This document shows, piece after piece, positions 25,065 through 34,289 of a stretch of DNA of 64,000 bases (position 1 is the stretch's first letter; each line of letters starts with the position of its first letter). The DNA comes from Streptomyces spongiicola (GTDB taxonomy: Bacteria > Actinomycetota > Actinomycetes > Streptomycetales > Streptomycetaceae). A model generated the notes under the pieces. That model was given only the letters and a program-made list of their open reading frames with translations. It was not told the origin of the DNA and did not search any database. A program made the position numbers and the translations under genes. Where the stretch lies: assembly GCF_003122365.1 (NCBI RefSeq), contig NZ_CP029254.1:3234501-3298500 (forward strand), in the 5' to 3' direction.

Positions 25065-25124
25065 GCTTTTCTGTCCTTACGGTCGAGGGTCCGGGAGATC
25101 CGGGAGGTCCGGGAGGTCCGGGGC

Positions 25125-25970
25125 TTACTTGTTGGCGCCGAGCTCGATCGGCACGCCGACGAGCGAGCCGTACTCGGTCCAGGAGCCGTCGTAGTTCTTG
25201 ACGTTCTCCACACCGAGCAGCTCGTGCAGGACGAACCAGGTCAGGGCGGAGCGCTCACCGATGCGGCAGTAGGCGATGGTGTCCTTCGCCAGGTCGACCT
25301 GCTCCGCGGCGTAGAGGGCCTTGAGCTCGTCGTCCGACTTGAAGGTGCCGTCGTCGTTGGCGTTCTTCGACCACGGGATGTTGCGGGCGCTCGGCACGTG
25401 GCCGGGGCGCTGCGACTGCTCCTGCGGCAGGTGGGCCGGGGCGAGCAGCTTGCCGCTGAACTCGTCGGGCGAACGGACGTCCACCAGGTTCCGGCTGCCG
25501 ATCGCGGCCACCACGTCGTCGCGGAACGCGCGGATCGACGCGTCCTGGGCGGTGGCCCTGTACTCGGTGGCCGGGCGCTGCGGGACCTCGGAGCCGTCGA
25601 CGAGGTCGCGGGAGTCGAGTTCCCACTTCTTGCGCCCGCCGTCGAGGAGCTTCACGTCCTGGTGGCCGTAGAGCTTGAAGTACCAGTACGCGTACGAGGC
25701 GAACCAGTTGTTGTTGCCGCCGTAGAGGACGACGGTGTCGTCGTTGGCGATCCCCTTCTCCGACAGCAGCTTCTCGAAGCCGGCCTGGTCCACGAAGTCA
25801 CGGCGGACCGGGTCCTGGAGGTCCTTCTGCCAGTCGATCCGGACGGCGTTCTTGATGTGGTTCTTGTCGTAGGCCGAGGTGTCCTCGTCGACCTCGACGA
25901 CGACCACCTTCGGGTCGTCGAGGCGGGCCTCGACCCAGTCGGCGTCTACCAGGACGTCGCTGCGGCTCAT
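25125..25970 (-). CDS. Thiosulfate sulfurtransferase (rhodanese), CysA/SseA type
   Basis: A 281-residue tandem-rhodanese protein that moves sulfane sulfur from thiosulfate to a thiophilic acceptor. The N-terminal inactive rhodanese domain (residues about 8-125) is followed by the active domain with catalytic Cys in YCRIGERSALTWFVL. SGKLLAPAHLPQEQ and GHVPSARNIPWSKN are conserved in actinobacterial CysA-type enzymes. CGGAGGAGAG gives a strong ribosome site before ATG 25970. A Cys-containing leader peptide lies 150 bases upstream, so expression is probably tied to cysteine or sulfur supply. It is followed by DUF1416. Confidence 0.95.
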   Translation of the reverse strand: MSRSDVLVDADWVEARLDDPKVVVVEVDEDTSAYDKNHIKNAVRIDWQKDLQDPVRRDFVDQAGFEKLLSEKGIANDDTVVLYGGNNNWFASYAYWYFKLYGHQDVKLLDGGRKKWELDSRDLVDGSEVPQRPATEYRATAQDASIRAFRDDVVAAIGSRNLVDVRSPDEFSGKLLAPAHLPQEQSQRPGHVPSARNIPWSKNANDDGTFKSDDELKALYAAEQVDLAKDTIAYCRIGERSALTWFVLHELLGVENVKNYDGSWTEYGSLVGVPIELGANK

Positions 25971-26120
25971 GCTGTCTCTCCTCCGGGGCAGTGTGCGGCG
26001 GGTGGTGCGCTGGGGTGTCGCGCGGGGATGTGCGGTACGCCGCGAGGGCGTCGGGCACGGGTTGGCCCTGATCCATGGCAGGTCAGAAGGCCCGGGGAAT
26101 ACGGAAGTCGGCGCTTCCGC

Positions 26121-26201
26121 TCAGATGCCGCGACAGAGCATGGCGGCGACACGGCACAGGTCGACTGCCCGCCGCTTCGTGAGATCCGCCTGTCGCTTCA
26201 T
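26121..26201 (-). CDS. Cys-containing putative leader peptide (26 residues) upstream of the sulfurtransferase
   Basis: ATG 26201 begins MKRQADLTKRR, then AVDLCRVAAMLCRGI and a TGA stop. Basic short peptides with this pattern are annotated in many Streptomyces as putative leader peptides of sulfur genes. Two Cys codons (residues 16 and 23) would allow sensing of Cys-tRNA. There is no ribosome site; TACGAT seven bases before ATG makes the message leaderless. The 150 bases up to the sulfurtransferase start include a small GGAAG/CTTCC hairpin (around 26101-26117). Confidence 0.75.
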   Translation of the reverse strand: MKRQADLTKRRAVDLCRVAAMLCRGI

Positions 26202-26262
26202 GGGTCCGATCGTAGGGACGAGTCGGGGACCCTGTCACCGGCGTGTCGCATTATGAGACACG
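26202..26262 (-). promoter_or_regulatory. Promoter and palindromic operator of the leader peptide/sulfurtransferase operon
   Basis: On the minus strand GTGACA (26238-26233) and TACGAT (26214-26209) form a -35/-10 pair with 18-bp spacing. Immediately upstream, CGTGTC (26242-26247) and GACACG (26257-26262) form an inverted repeat around GCATTATGA, a position suited to an activator. Confidence 0.65.
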
Positions 26263-26543
26263 ATCATCCGAAGAGTGGGACGATGGACCGCCGCCCGGCC
26301 CACCCGTCGGTACCGCGGGACGGACCTCGACCGCGCCATCTACGGATCGGACACAAGCGTCTCAGCATCCGGCCGGCGAGGGACACCCGGCGGCAGGGCA
26401 GCAGGGCGGCGCGTCAGCAGGGCAGCGCGGCTGCAGGGCTGCAGAACAGTGGGGCGGTGCGGGCGCGGGCGGACACGGGAAACGGCGCGGGCGCCCGGAG
26501 TCGAGGGACTCCAGCCGGGCGACCGTGTACCCGGCGGGCGGTC
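26263..26543. other. Intergenic gap, nothing firm
   Basis: A GC-rich stretch with short GGCAGGGCAGC runs near 26390-26450. A rightward frame is open but its composition fits antisense of the neighbouring gene. It lies upstream of the sulfur operon and downstream of DUF2993. Confidence 0.45.
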
Positions 26544-27233
26544 TCAGCCGGTCAGCGGAACGTTCCTGCCCGAGACGGTGATGACGAGGCCGTCCTCCTC
26601 CGCCTGCACCTTCTCCAGCTCCATCCCCTGCGGCAGGCCGCTGATCTCCCGGTCGAAGTCGGTCTTCTGCCGGATGAGGCTCTCGACCATCGGTATGCCC
26701 TCCCCCGGCACCTCGTCGGCCCGCACCCGGATCGTGTCGCCGTCGACCAGGCTGACCGTGGAGACCACCCCGCGCGACAGCGTCCGCCCGGCGATGTCGA
26801 CCGAGCCGGTGACCTTCACCTTGCCGTCCCCGCCGTACGCCAGAGTGACGGCCTCGTCGGCCGCCCTGGCGAGGTCGGCGTACGAGATACGGGCGGTGCC
26901 GGTCGCGGTCGTCGCCGTGGCGCTGGAGAAACCGCCGCCGAGGCGGACGTCGTGCAGGGCGGCGGACATCTCGGTGACGACGATCCGGCGTCCCCCGGCA
27001 CTGGCCTCGGCGCCCCGGACGGTGACGTCGACCCGCTCCAACTCCTTGCCCGCGACCTGGGTCAGGAACGGGAAGCCCGCGATCGACACCTCCGTCGTCC
27101 CGGAAGAGCCCTGGCGCGCCTCGACCCTCTCCGCGGCCTCCTGCTCGGCGTAGTCGAGCAGCAGCCGGTCGGCGGCGACGAAGAGGCCGCCGAGGACCAC
27201 CGCGGTGATCAGCAGTATTCGCAGTGCGCGCAC
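26544..27233 (-). CDS. DUF2993 family (LmeA-like) membrane-anchored protein
   Basis: A 229-residue protein with an N-terminal hydrophobic anchor (LRILLITAVVLGGLFVAADR) and a DUF2993 domain (SIAGFPFLTQVAGKELERVD; SYADLARAADEAVTLAYGG). In mycobacteria a DUF2993 protein (LmeA) takes part in lipoglycan assembly at the periplasmic face; here only a lipid-binding envelope role can be suggested. GTG 27233 was chosen over 27248 because GGGAGAG lies eight bases before it. Confidence 0.88.
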   Translation of the reverse strand: MRALRILLITAVVLGGLFVAADRLLLDYAEQEAAERVEARQGSSGTTEVSIAGFPFLTQVAGKELERVDVTVRGAEASAGGRRIVVTEMSAALHDVRLGGGFSSATATTATGTARISYADLARAADEAVTLAYGGDGKVKVTGSVDIAGRTLSRGVVSTVSLVDGDTIRVRADEVPGEGIPMVESLIRQKTDFDREISGLPQGMELEKVQAEEDGLVITVSGRNVPLTG

Positions 27234-27335
27234 GCCTGTCTCTCCCACCCCTGTCGCGACCGCTCCCGGGCGGAAGCGGACTCATTGATCGACGTCCACG
27301 GCCCGCCCGTGGTTCCCGCCCGGACCGGGCCGGGG

Positions 27336-28562
27336 TCAGCCCAGCAGCCGCCCGAGCAGGAGCACGATCGGCGCCGCGGCGGTGAGCGGCAGTGCGACAC
27401 CGGCCGTCATGTGCACGAAGCGGGAAGGGTAGTCGTAGCTCGCCACCCGCAGGCCGACCAGAGCACACATCCCGCCGCCCAGGGCCGGCAGCACGGCCTC
27501 CGTGCCCGCGCCGGTCACCGCGCCCGCCGCGATCCCGGCAGTCGCGGCGGCCAGCAGCGCCACCACCGCCGAAGCCGCTCCGGGCAGCGGCAGCGCACGG
27601 GCCAGGGCCGCGACGGCGACCGCCGCACCGCCCGCCGCGACCGCGTCCGGGGCGGCGGCGAGGAAACCGGCCGCGACGATCGTCAGCGCCGCCGAGGCGA
27701 TCGTCGCCATCAGCCCGTACATCCGCTCGTCCGCGGACGCACGGCTGCGCAGTTGCAGCACGAGTGTGAGGAGCACCCACACACCGAGGGTGCCGATGAG
27801 CGCGGCCGGGGCGTGCTCCGGGCCCGCCGCCAGCAGCACGGCGTCGGCGGCCAGACCGCCGGCGAAGGCGAGCGCGATGCCCTGGCGTGCGGGCCACATG
27901 CCGTTCAGCCGGAACCAGCCGGCCGCGGTGAGGCCCTGGAGCGCGATCAGCGGGACCAGCAGCAGATACGGGGAGGCTCCGGCGGTCGCCGCGAGCAGCA
28001 GGCCGAGGACGGCGGTGAGGCCCGCGGGCTGCACCCCGGGCGGGATGATCGGCGAGCGGCCCTCGGCGCGGGCTCGCTGGGCGTCGGTGACGCGGGTGTT
28101 GCCCCTGGTGGTGGGTGCGCCGTACGCGGGCCCGGCACCGGCGGGAGAAGCGGGCGCGGCCGGAGGCTCCGGCACCGGGTCGGGCGAGGCCCCCGGCGGC
28201 CCGTACGCCGCCGGTGCGCCCGGCGCCTCCGGCGGCAGCGGGTGCGCCGACCGGTGGGGCACGCCGACCGGCGGCAGATACGCGGTGTCCGCGGCGGCCC
28301 CGGTGTAGGGGCCGCCGGCCTGCGGGTACGGGACGTCCTGCGGGTACGGGACGTCCTGCGGGTGCGGGGCGTGCTCCCGGTACGGGGTGTGCTGCGCCTG
28401 GCCGACCGCCGGTTGGTACTGGGTGTCCCAGGTCTGCCCCTCCCACGTCTGGGCGGCCTGGGAGTCCGGCGGGTGCTGCCACGTCCGGGCGGCCTGGGGG
28501 TCCGGCGGGTGCTGCCCGTAGGGATCGTGTGCACCGTACGGATTCTGCTGATCGCTGCTCAT
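27336..28562 (-). CDS. Polytopic membrane protein with disordered Pro/Gln/Tyr-rich N-terminus
   Basis: A 408-residue protein. Residues 1-180 are low-complexity (repeated HPPDPQAA, PYPQDVPYPQ) and cytoplasmic. Residues about 185-405 contain around eight or nine hydrophobic helices, such as GLTAVLGLLLAATAGASPYL and LIGTLGVWVLLTLVLQL. I do not recognise the family; the position between moaD and DUF2993 is conserved in Streptomyces. ATG 28562 has GGAGGG eleven bases upstream and lies ten bases after the moaD stop, so the genes form an operon. Confidence 0.85.
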   Translation of the reverse strand: MSSDQQNPYGAHDPYGQHPPDPQAARTWQHPPDSQAAQTWEGQTWDTQYQPAVGQAQHTPYREHAPHPQDVPYPQDVPYPQAGGPYTGAAADTAYLPPVGVPHRSAHPLPPEAPGAPAAYGPPGASPDPVPEPPAAPASPAGAGPAYGAPTTRGNTRVTDAQRARAEGRSPIIPPGVQPAGLTAVLGLLLAATAGASPYLLLVPLIALQGLTAAGWFRLNGMWPARQGIALAFAGGLAADAVLLAAGPEHAPAALIGTLGVWVLLTLVLQLRSRASADERMYGLMATIASAALTIVAAGFLAAAPDAVAAGGAAVAVAALARALPLPGAASAVVALLAAATAGIAAGAVTGAGTEAVLPALGGGMCALVGLRVASYDYPSRFVHMTAGVALPLTAAAPIVLLLGRLLG

Positions 28563-28572
28563 GCTGTGCGGT

Positions 28573-28827
28573 TCACCCTCCTGCGAACGGCGGGAGCACC
28601 TCGACCGTGCCGCCCTCGGCCAGCCGTACGGTCTCATGCCCGCGGGTCCCGACGGGCGCACCGTCGACGAGGAAGGAGCACCGGCGCAGTACCCGGACGA
28701 GTTCGCCCGGGTGCCTCTCGCGGACGGCGTCCAGCGCCTCGGCCAGGTTCTCCGCAGCGTACGGCTCCTCGGCCACACCGGCTGCGGCCTTGGCCGCGGC
28801 CCAGTAGCGGATGGTCCCCGCTGCCAT
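28573..28827 (-). CDS. MoaD/ThiS-family sulfur-carrier protein
   Basis: An 84-residue ubiquitin-like protein that starts [20 protein letters not shown] and ends in the obligatory Gly-Gly (PPFAGG). Such carriers are adenylated and thiocarboxylated at the C-terminal Gly to deliver sulfur to molybdopterin, thiamine or other products. No MoaE gene is adjacent, so the final product is uncertain. It lies near other sulfur genes but is not in their operon. Confidence 0.9.
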   Translation of the reverse strand: MAAGTIRYWAAAKAAAGVAEEPYAAENLAEALDAVRERHPGELVRVLRRCSFLVDGAPVGTRGHETVRLAEGGTVEVLPPFAGG

Positions 28828-28876
28828 CGCGGCACTCCTCTCTCCGTCTCTCCGCTCGTCGACTGTCCATGATGGG

Positions 28877-30055
28877 CTATGCGCGGACGAGCCAGTCCCC
28901 GAGGCGCCCCAGCAGCGCGTCGCCGGCCGCGTTCTCCGCGTGTCCCATGCCCGGTTCCAGCCACAGTTCGGACGGTCCGGCGGCGGCCAGCATGCGGGGG
29001 TGGTCCAACGGGAAGTACGGGTCGCGGTCGCCGTGGACGATCAGCAGCGGGGTCGGGGCGATCAGCGGCACGGCCGCCACCGGGGAGAGCGGCACCGGGT
29101 CCCAGTCCCGGGGATGGATCCGGGTGCGCAGCCCGTAGCGTCCGACGAGTCGCCCCACGGGGCGGGTGACCACCCAGTGGAGCCGGCGCATGGGCGCGGT
29201 GCCCCGGTAGTACCAGCGGGCCGGCGCGCTCACCGCGGCGACGGCGTCGGTCCGGCAGTCCCGTGCGTCCGCGGCGAGCCACGGTTCCGGAGTGTCCGCG
29301 TGCGGCCACCGCCGCTCCCCGCACCTGCGCCGCGCGCCCACCGTGGGCCGGCGCTCCGGGGTGTCCGCGTCCACGGCCGCAGCGGCGCGCTCCCGGGCCC
29401 CTCCCGCATTCGCCGCTCCGTACGCCGGCTCGTACCGCGCCCCGTACGCCGCCCCGTACAGCGCCGCGTGTCGCAGCACCACCGATCCCCCCATCGAGAA
29501 ACCGGCCGTGACGACGCGCCGGTACCCCAGGGACCGCGCCCAGGCGACCGCCGCCGCCAGGTCCAGCACCTCGCGGTCGCCCACGGTCGAGAGTCCGCCG
29601 GAGCGGCCGTGGCCCCGGAAGGAGAAGGTGACGACCGCGGCGCTGCGGGAGAGCACACGAGCCGCCCGGCGCACCGCCGGGCGGTCCACCGATCCGGTGA
29701 AGCCGTGCGCCACGACGATCGCCGTCCCGGCCGCCACGCCCCCCGGTCGGCGCTCGCCATCCCCGTCAGCCCCGTCAGCCCCGTCAGGCACTTGAGCCCC
29801 GTCAGCTCTGTCAGGCACTTCAGTCCCGCCGCCACCGTCCTCCGCCGGCAGCCCGCCGCCGCCGTCCTCCCCGTCACGCCCACCGGTCCGGACGGACGGA
29901 CGGCGCCCCGGCTCCCCCTCGGACCGGGAGGCGCGGGGCTCGTGGCGGGCCTCGACGAGCACCCCGTCGGTGGTCCTCAGCGTTGCGCGCAGGAGTCCCG
30001 GGGTGATCGAGGAAACATCCACGCGGTGCGATCGGCCCTGCGACGCGGAAGTCAT
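28877..30055 (-). CDS. Alpha/beta hydrolase with two low-complexity insertions
   Basis: A 392-residue serine hydrolase. [13 protein letters not shown] forms the oxyanion loop, [11 protein letters not shown] follows, [17 protein letters not shown] has the nucleophilic Ser, [14 protein letters not shown] the Asp and [10 protein letters not shown] the His. Two insertions look recent: about residues 40-105 (Glu/Gly/Asp-rich, encoded partly by CCCCGTCAG repeats at about 29763-29832) and about residues 205-265 (Ala/Tyr/Arg-rich). It is divergent from glnR with overlapping -10 regions: CAGAAT here and TATTCT for glnR. The substrate is unknown. Confidence 0.88.
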   Translation of the reverse strand: MTSASQGRSHRVDVSSITPGLLRATLRTTDGVLVEARHEPRASRSEGEPGRRPSVRTGGRDGEDGGGGLPAEDGGGGTEVPDRADGAQVPDGADGADGDGERRPGGVAAGTAIVVAHGFTGSVDRPAVRRAARVLSRSAAVVTFSFRGHGRSGGLSTVGDREVLDLAAAVAWARSLGYRRVVTAGFSMGGSVVLRHAALYGAAYGARYEPAYGAANAGGARERAAAAVDADTPERRPTVGARRRCGERRWPHADTPEPWLAADARDCRTDAVAAVSAPARWYYRGTAPMRRLHWVVTRPVGRLVGRYGLRTRIHPRDWDPVPLSPVAAVPLIAPTPLLIVHGDRDPYFPLDHPRMLAAAGPSELWLEPGMGHAENAAGDALLGRLGDWLVRA

Positions 30056-30061
30056 GTGGGC

Positions 30062-30114
30062 TATTCTGCTTGGCAGAGGATCCGGGCGACGCAGCCCCCG
30101 GGTCCTTTCGTGTT
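30062..30114 (+). promoter_or_regulatory. glnR promoter -10 and leader hairpin
   Basis: TATTCT at 30062-30067 is a good -10. The presumed transcript starts near 30075 and immediately forms a stem of GGATCCGGG (30078-30086) with CCCGGGTCC (30097-30105, one G-U pair), followed by TTTCGTGTTT. This looks like an intrinsic terminator or attenuator placed at the very start of a 270-base leader. Confidence 0.55.
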
Positions 30115-30269
30115 TCCAGGCCGTTGTTACAGACAGGTGAACGAGACGATCGCGGAACCCCTGGACACGGGGGACCGCGGCCGGGCAGGAAGCAGTTGCC
30201 GCACACTCCCCCGCGGTCTTCGGGCGAGGGAGGGACCCCCTCTCGCAGGGACGAGGAGGAACCGACGTA

Positions 30270-30347
30270 ATGGGCGAGCGAACCGTGCACGACCGAGAGA
30301 CACCGACCCGGGCAGGGGCGGCGGCCGGGGCAGGTGGGGCGCGATGA
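30270..30347 (+). CDS. 25-codon upstream ORF overlapping glnR
   Basis: ATG 30270 follows GACGAGGAGGAA, the strongest ribosome site of the glnR leader, at ten bases spacing. The peptide begins [16 protein letters not shown] and ends in a Gly/Ala-rich stretch; its TGA overlaps the glnR ATG (ATGA). This arrangement suggests translational coupling. The peptide itself may have no function. Confidence 0.55.
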   Translation: MGERTVHDRETPTRAGAAAGAGGAR

Positions 30348-31138
30348 GTTCTCTGCTGCTCCTCACCAACGCCCTCCAGCCGTCCACGGAGGTGCTCCCC
30401 GCACTCGGCCTGCTGCTCCACAACGTGCGGGTCGCCCCGGCGGAGGGCCCGGCCCTCGTCGACACCCCGGGCGCCGACGTGATCCTGGTCGACGGGCGCC
30501 GCGACCTCCCCCAGGTGCGCAGCCTCTGCCAGCTGCTCCGCTCCACCGGGCCCGGCTGCCCGCTGGTCCTCGTCGTCACGGAGGGCGGTCTCGCGGCCGT
30601 CACCGCCGACTGGGGCATCGACGACGTGCTGCTGGACACCGCCGGTCCCGCCGAGGTGGAGGCCCGGCTGCGGCTGGCGACGGGCCGCCTGCAGCTCACC
30701 TCGGACGACTCCCCCATGGAGATCCGCAACGGTGACCTGTCCGTCGACGAGGCGACGTACAGCGCGAAGCTGAAGGGCCGGGTCCTGGACCTGACCTTCA
30801 AGGAGTTCGAACTGCTGAAGTACCTGGCGCAGCACCCCGGCCGGGTCTTCACCCGGGCCCAGCTGCTCCAGGAGGTCTGGGGCTACGACTACTTCGGCGG
30901 CACGCGCACGGTCGACGTGCACGTGCGGAGGCTGCGCGCCAAGCTCGGCCCCGAGCACGAGTCCCTCATCGGGACCGTGCGCAACGTGGGCTACCGCTTC
31001 GTCACCCCGGAGAAGGCGGAGCGCTCGGCGGAGGAGAACGCCGCCGCGAAGGCGAAGAAGGCGTCCGCCGGATCCACCGCCCCGACCGCCGACACGATCG
31101 AGGACGTCGGGGCCGCCGTACGCCCTGCCCGGAGGTAG
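30344..31138 (+). CDS. glnR: Global nitrogen regulator GlnR (atypical OmpR-type orphan response regulator)
   Basis: A 264-residue protein nearly identical in pattern to S. coelicolor GlnR ([20 protein letters not shown] start). The receiver domain is atypical: Asp50 (DVILVDGRR) is kept but the acidic pocket and the switch Lys are missing, so it works as a phosphorylation-independent dimer. The winged-helix DNA-binding domain spans residues about 130-230 ([37 protein letters not shown]). GlnR controls glutamine synthetases, ammonium transport and nitrate use. A Lys/Ala-rich tail follows. The direct ribosome site GGTGGGG is weaker than that of the uORF. Confidence 0.97.
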   Translation: MSSLLLLTNALQPSTEVLPALGLLLHNVRVAPAEGPALVDTPGADVILVDGRRDLPQVRSLCQLLRSTGPGCPLVLVVTEGGLAAVTADWGIDDVLLDTAGPAEVEARLRLATGRLQLTSDDSPMEIRNGDLSVDEATYSAKLKGRVLDLTFKEFELLKYLAQHPGRVFTRAQLLQEVWGYDYFGGTRTVDVHVRRLRAKLGPEHESLIGTVRNVGYRFVTPEKAERSAEENAAAKAKKASAGSTAPTADTIEDVGAAVRPARR

Positions 31139-31161
31139 GTCACCACGCGTAGACTGCGCGC

Positions 31162-32187
31162 GTGGCCAAGGTGACGCGGGACGACGTGGCGCGACTGGCG
31201 GGTACTTCGACCGCGGTCGTCAGCTATGTCATCAACAACGGACCCCGGCCGGTCGCACCGGCCACGCGCGAGCGTGTACTCGCCGCGATCAAGGAGCTGG
31301 GCTACCGGCCCGACCGGGTGGCGCAGGCGATGGCCTCGCGCCGCACCGACCTCATAGGCATGATCGTGCCGGACGCCCGGCAGCCGTTCTTCGCGGAGAT
31401 GGCCCACGCGGTGGAGCGCGCCGCGGCCGACCGCGGAAAGATGGTCCTGGTCGGCAATTCGGACTACCGCGACGAGCGCGAGGTCCACTACCTCCGGGCC
31501 TTCCTCGGCATGCGGGTCGCCGGGCTGATCCTGGTCAGCCAGGGCCCGAGTGATCGCGCCGCGGCGGAGATCGAGGCCTGGGACGCCCGGGTGGTGCTGC
31601 TCCACGAGCGCCCCGAGGCGATCGACGACGTCGCCGTCGTCACGGACGACATCGGCGGTGCCCAGCTCGCCACACGGCATCTGCTGGAGCACGGTCACCC
31701 GTATGTGGCTTGTCTCGGCGGGGTCGAGGAGACCCCGGCGGTGGGCGACCCGGTGGCCGACCACGTCGAGGGCTGGCGGCGGGCGATGCTGGAGTCCGGG
31801 CGATCCACGGAGGGCCGCCTGTTCTCGGCGCCGTACAACCGGTACGACGCCTATCGCCTGGCCCTTGGGCTGCTGGCCGGCCCCGAGCGGCCTCCGGCGA
31901 TCTTCTGTGCGACGGACGACCAGGCGATCGGTGTGCTGCGGGCCGCCCGGGAGCTGCGGATCGACGTTCCCGGTGAACTCGCCGTGGCGGGCTTCGACGA
32001 CGTCAAGGAGGCCGCGCTGACCGATCCGCCGCTGACGACCATCGCCTCCGACCGGCCGGCGATGGCACGCGCGGCGGTCGACCTGGTGCTGGACGACGGT
32101 CTGCGGGTGGTCGGATCACGGCGGGAGCGGGTCAGGCTGTTCCCCTCGGCGCTGATCGTGCGGCGCTCCTGCGGCTGCGGCGGCTGA
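31162..32187 (+). CDS. LacI-family transcriptional regulator
   Basis: A 341-residue regulator with an N-terminal LacI HTH ([40 protein letters not shown]) and a periplasmic-binding-protein-like effector domain ([60 protein letters not shown]). The effector is probably a sugar but is unknown. GTG 31162 lies six bases after TAGACT, consistent with a leaderless message. The C-terminus ends in Cys-x-Cys-Gly-Gly. It follows glnR by 23 bases. Confidence 0.95.
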   Translation: MAKVTRDDVARLAGTSTAVVSYVINNGPRPVAPATRERVLAAIKELGYRPDRVAQAMASRRTDLIGMIVPDARQPFFAEMAHAVERAAADRGKMVLVGNSDYRDEREVHYLRAFLGMRVAGLILVSQGPSDRAAAEIEAWDARVVLLHERPEAIDDVAVVTDDIGGAQLATRHLLEHGHPYVACLGGVEETPAVGDPVADHVEGWRRAMLESGRSTEGRLFSAPYNRYDAYRLALGLLAGPERPPAIFCATDDQAIGVLRAARELRIDVPGELAVAGFDDVKEAALTDPPLTTIASDRPAMARAAVDLVLDDGLRVVGSRRERVRLFPSALIVRRSCGCGG

Positions 32188-32383
32188 CCCCGCGGCGAGG
32201 ACCGGCTCTCCGCCGGCCGGGCGGTATGGGTGCTCGGGCCGGGCCGCGTGGGCGCTGTGCCGGGGGCATGGGCGCTGTGGCCGGGGGCAACCCGGATGCC
32301 CAAAGGCGCGCACGCTGCCCACTCCTCCCCCCACCGCGGCAGGGGAGGTATTTACATGGGGCATACACGCTTCTGTCGGGCTT

Positions 32384-32399
32384 CTCAGGGCGTCCTCAG
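32384..32399 (+). promoter_or_regulatory. CTCAG direct repeat with 11-bp spacing upstream of the htrA-like gene
   Basis: CTCAG occurs at 32384-32388 and 32395-32399, one helical turn apart, within CTCAGGGCGTCCTCAGC. OmpR-type regulators bind such 11-bp direct repeats, and an OmpR-type regulator gene lies just downstream of the protease gene. Confidence 0.5.
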
Positions 32400-32433
32400 C
32401 GCCCTTTCATGTACGGGCCCGACAGTCGTCACC

Positions 32434-33540
32434 ATGACGGACCACCACCACCGCAGCGGCGACGGCACCCACCCCGACCCGGGCTCCCATCCCGGCCCCG
32501 GCCCCGTGCCCCCGTACTCGTACCCGTACCGGCACCGGGATCCGGATCCCGGCGGGGGGTCGTACCCGCCGCCTCCCCCGCACGCCCCCGAGGCACCCGC
32601 CCCCACCCCCGGTCACCGGGCCCGCGCCCGGCGGCCCGTCGCGCTGATCGCGGCCGTGGCGATCGCGGCCGCGGCCGTCGGCGGCGGGGCCGCTACGCTC
32701 GTGGAGCGGTTCGCCACCGGGAGCACGCCCGCCGCCTCCGCGGGCGTCAACGGCACGACGGTGTCCCGGAGCGGCAAGGGCACCGTCGCGGGTGTCGCAC
32801 AGGCAGTCTCACCGAGCATCGTGGAGATCAACGCCTCGTCCGGCTCGGGCGAGTCCACCGGTTCGGGCGTGATCATCACCTCGGACGGCGAGATCGTGAC
32901 CAACAACCATGTGATCGCGGGCGCGGACACCATCAGAGTCCGGCTCAGCGACGGCAAGGCATACACCGCGGACGTCGTCGGCACCGACCCCGACAAAGAT
33001 CTGGCGCTGGTCGAGCTGCGGGGCGCCGAGGGCCTGAAGGCGGCCACCCTCGGCGACTCGGGCAGTGTGGAAGTCGGCGACGAGGTCGTCGCGATCGGCT
33101 CCCCGGAGGGCCTGACCGGCACCGTGACCAGCGGCATCGTCTCGGCACTCGACCGGGACGTGACCGTCGCCAGGGATGAGAGGGATGAGGGAGACGAGGG
33201 ACGGGAACAGGGTCAGGGGCAGAGTCAGAGTCAGGGACAGGGGCGGCAGGACCCGCGGGAGAACTGGCCCTTCGAGTTCGGCGGCCGGCAGTTCAACGGC
33301 GACACCGGTGACACCAAGACCACCTACAAGGCCATCCAGACCGACGCCTCGCTCAACCCCGGCAACTCCGGCGGGGCTCTGATCAACATGAACGGCGAGA
33401 TCATCGGCATCAACTCCGCCATGTACTCGCCGAGTTCCGCGACCGGTTCGACCGCCGGCAGCGTCGGTCTGGGCTTCGCCATCCCCATCGACACCGTCAA
33501 GGCCGACCTGGACACCCTCCGCTCGGCCGGCGGCGCCTGA
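32434..33540 (+). CDS. HtrA/DegP-like trypsin-type serine protease, membrane-anchored, without PDZ
   Basis: A 368-residue S1C protease. A His/Pro-rich cytoplasmic N-terminus (about 70 residues) precedes one transmembrane helix ([20 protein letters not shown]) and an extracytoplasmic protease domain. The catalytic triad is visible: His in [11 protein letters not shown], Asp in [11 protein letters not shown], Ser in [13 protein letters not shown] Gln/Glu/Ser-rich insertion (about residues 248-270) is encoded by short repeats. It stops at [20 protein letters not shown] without a PDZ domain. It is placed directly before a two-component pair, which suggests an envelope-stress circuit. No clear ribosome site precedes ATG 32434. 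Confidence 0.93.
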   Translation: MTDHHHRSGDGTHPDPGSHPGPGPVPPYSYPYRHRDPDPGGGSYPPPPPHAPEAPAPTPGHRARARRPVALIAAVAIAAAAVGGGAATLVERFATGSTPAASAGVNGTTVSRSGKGTVAGVAQAVSPSIVEINASSGSGESTGSGVIITSDGEIVTNNHVIAGADTIRVRLSDGKAYTADVVGTDPDKDLALVELRGAEGLKAATLGDSGSVEVGDEVVAIGSPEGLTGTVTSGIVSALDRDVTVARDERDEGDEGREQGQGQSQSQGQGRQDPRENWPFEFGGRQFNGDTGDTKTTYKAIQTDASLNPGNSGGALINMNGEIIGINSAMYSPSSATGSTAGSVGLGFAIPIDTVKADLDTLRSAGGA

Positions 33541-33560
33541 GAGCGTGCGAGGCTGGGGCC

Positions 33561-34289
33561 ATGACCTCCACACCGGACGACGGCGGGCGCATCCTCGTCG
33601 TCGACGACGAGCCCGCAGTGCGCGAGGCGCTCCAGCGCAGCCTCGCCTTCGAGGGGTACACCACCGAAGTCGCCGTCGACGGCGCCGACGCGCTCGCCAA
33701 GATGGAGTCCTGCCGGCCGGACCTGGTCGTCCTGGACGTCCAGATGCCGCGCATGGACGGACTGACCGCGGCACGCAGGCTGCGGTCCGCCGGCTCGACC
33801 CTGCCGATCCTGATGCTGACCGCCCGGGACACCGTCGGCGACCGCGTCACCGGCCTCGACGCCGGGGCCGACGACTACCTGGTGAAGCCGTTCGAACTGG
33901 ACGAGCTGCTGGCGCGGATCAGGGCGCTGCTGCGGCGCAGCTCGTACGCGGCCTCCGGGTCCGGCGGCGGGGACTCCGGCGAGGTGCTGTCGTTCGCGGA
34001 CCTGCGGATGGACCTGGTCACCCGCGAGGTCACCCGCGGGCCGCGCCGGGTCGAGCTGACCCGCACCGAGTTCACCCTGCTGGAGCTGTTCCTGGCGCAC
34101 CCGAGGCAGGTACTGACCCGCGAGCAGATCCTCAAGACCGTCTGGGGCTTCGACTTCGAGCCGAGTTCCAACTCACTGGACGTCTACGTGATGTACCTGC
34201 GCCGCAAGACCGAGGCGGGCGGAGAGCCGCGGCTGGTCCACACCGTCCGGGGAGTGGGCTACGCCCTGCGGGAGGGTTCCCCGGAGTGA
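33561..34289 (+). CDS. OmpR-family response regulator
   Basis: A 242-residue regulator. The receiver has Asp15/Asp16 ([10 protein letters not shown]), phospho-accepting Asp59 ([14 protein letters not shown]), Thr in MLTARD and Lys109 (YLVKPF). The C-terminal winged helix covers residues about 145-235 ([38 protein letters not shown]). It is MprA/CutR-like in sequence. The gene overlaps the kinase gene by four bases (GTGA) and follows the htrA-like gene by 20 bases. Confidence 0.95.
   Translation: MTSTPDDGGRILVVDDEPAVREALQRSLAFEGYTTEVAVDGADALAKMESCRPDLVVLDVQMPRMDGLTAARRLRSAGSTLPILMLTARDTVGDRVTGLDAGADDYLVKPFELDELLARIRALLRRSSYAASGSGGGDSGEVLSFADLRMDLVTREVTRGPRRVELTRTEFTLLELFLAHPRQVLTREQILKTVWGFDFEPSSNSLDVYVMYLRRKTEAGGEPRLVHTVRGVGYALREGSPE

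Noticed and set aside
24093..29138. Rightward frame of 1681 codons
   Set aside because: It runs antisense to six well-supported leftward genes and has Arg/Pro/Gly-rich shadow composition.
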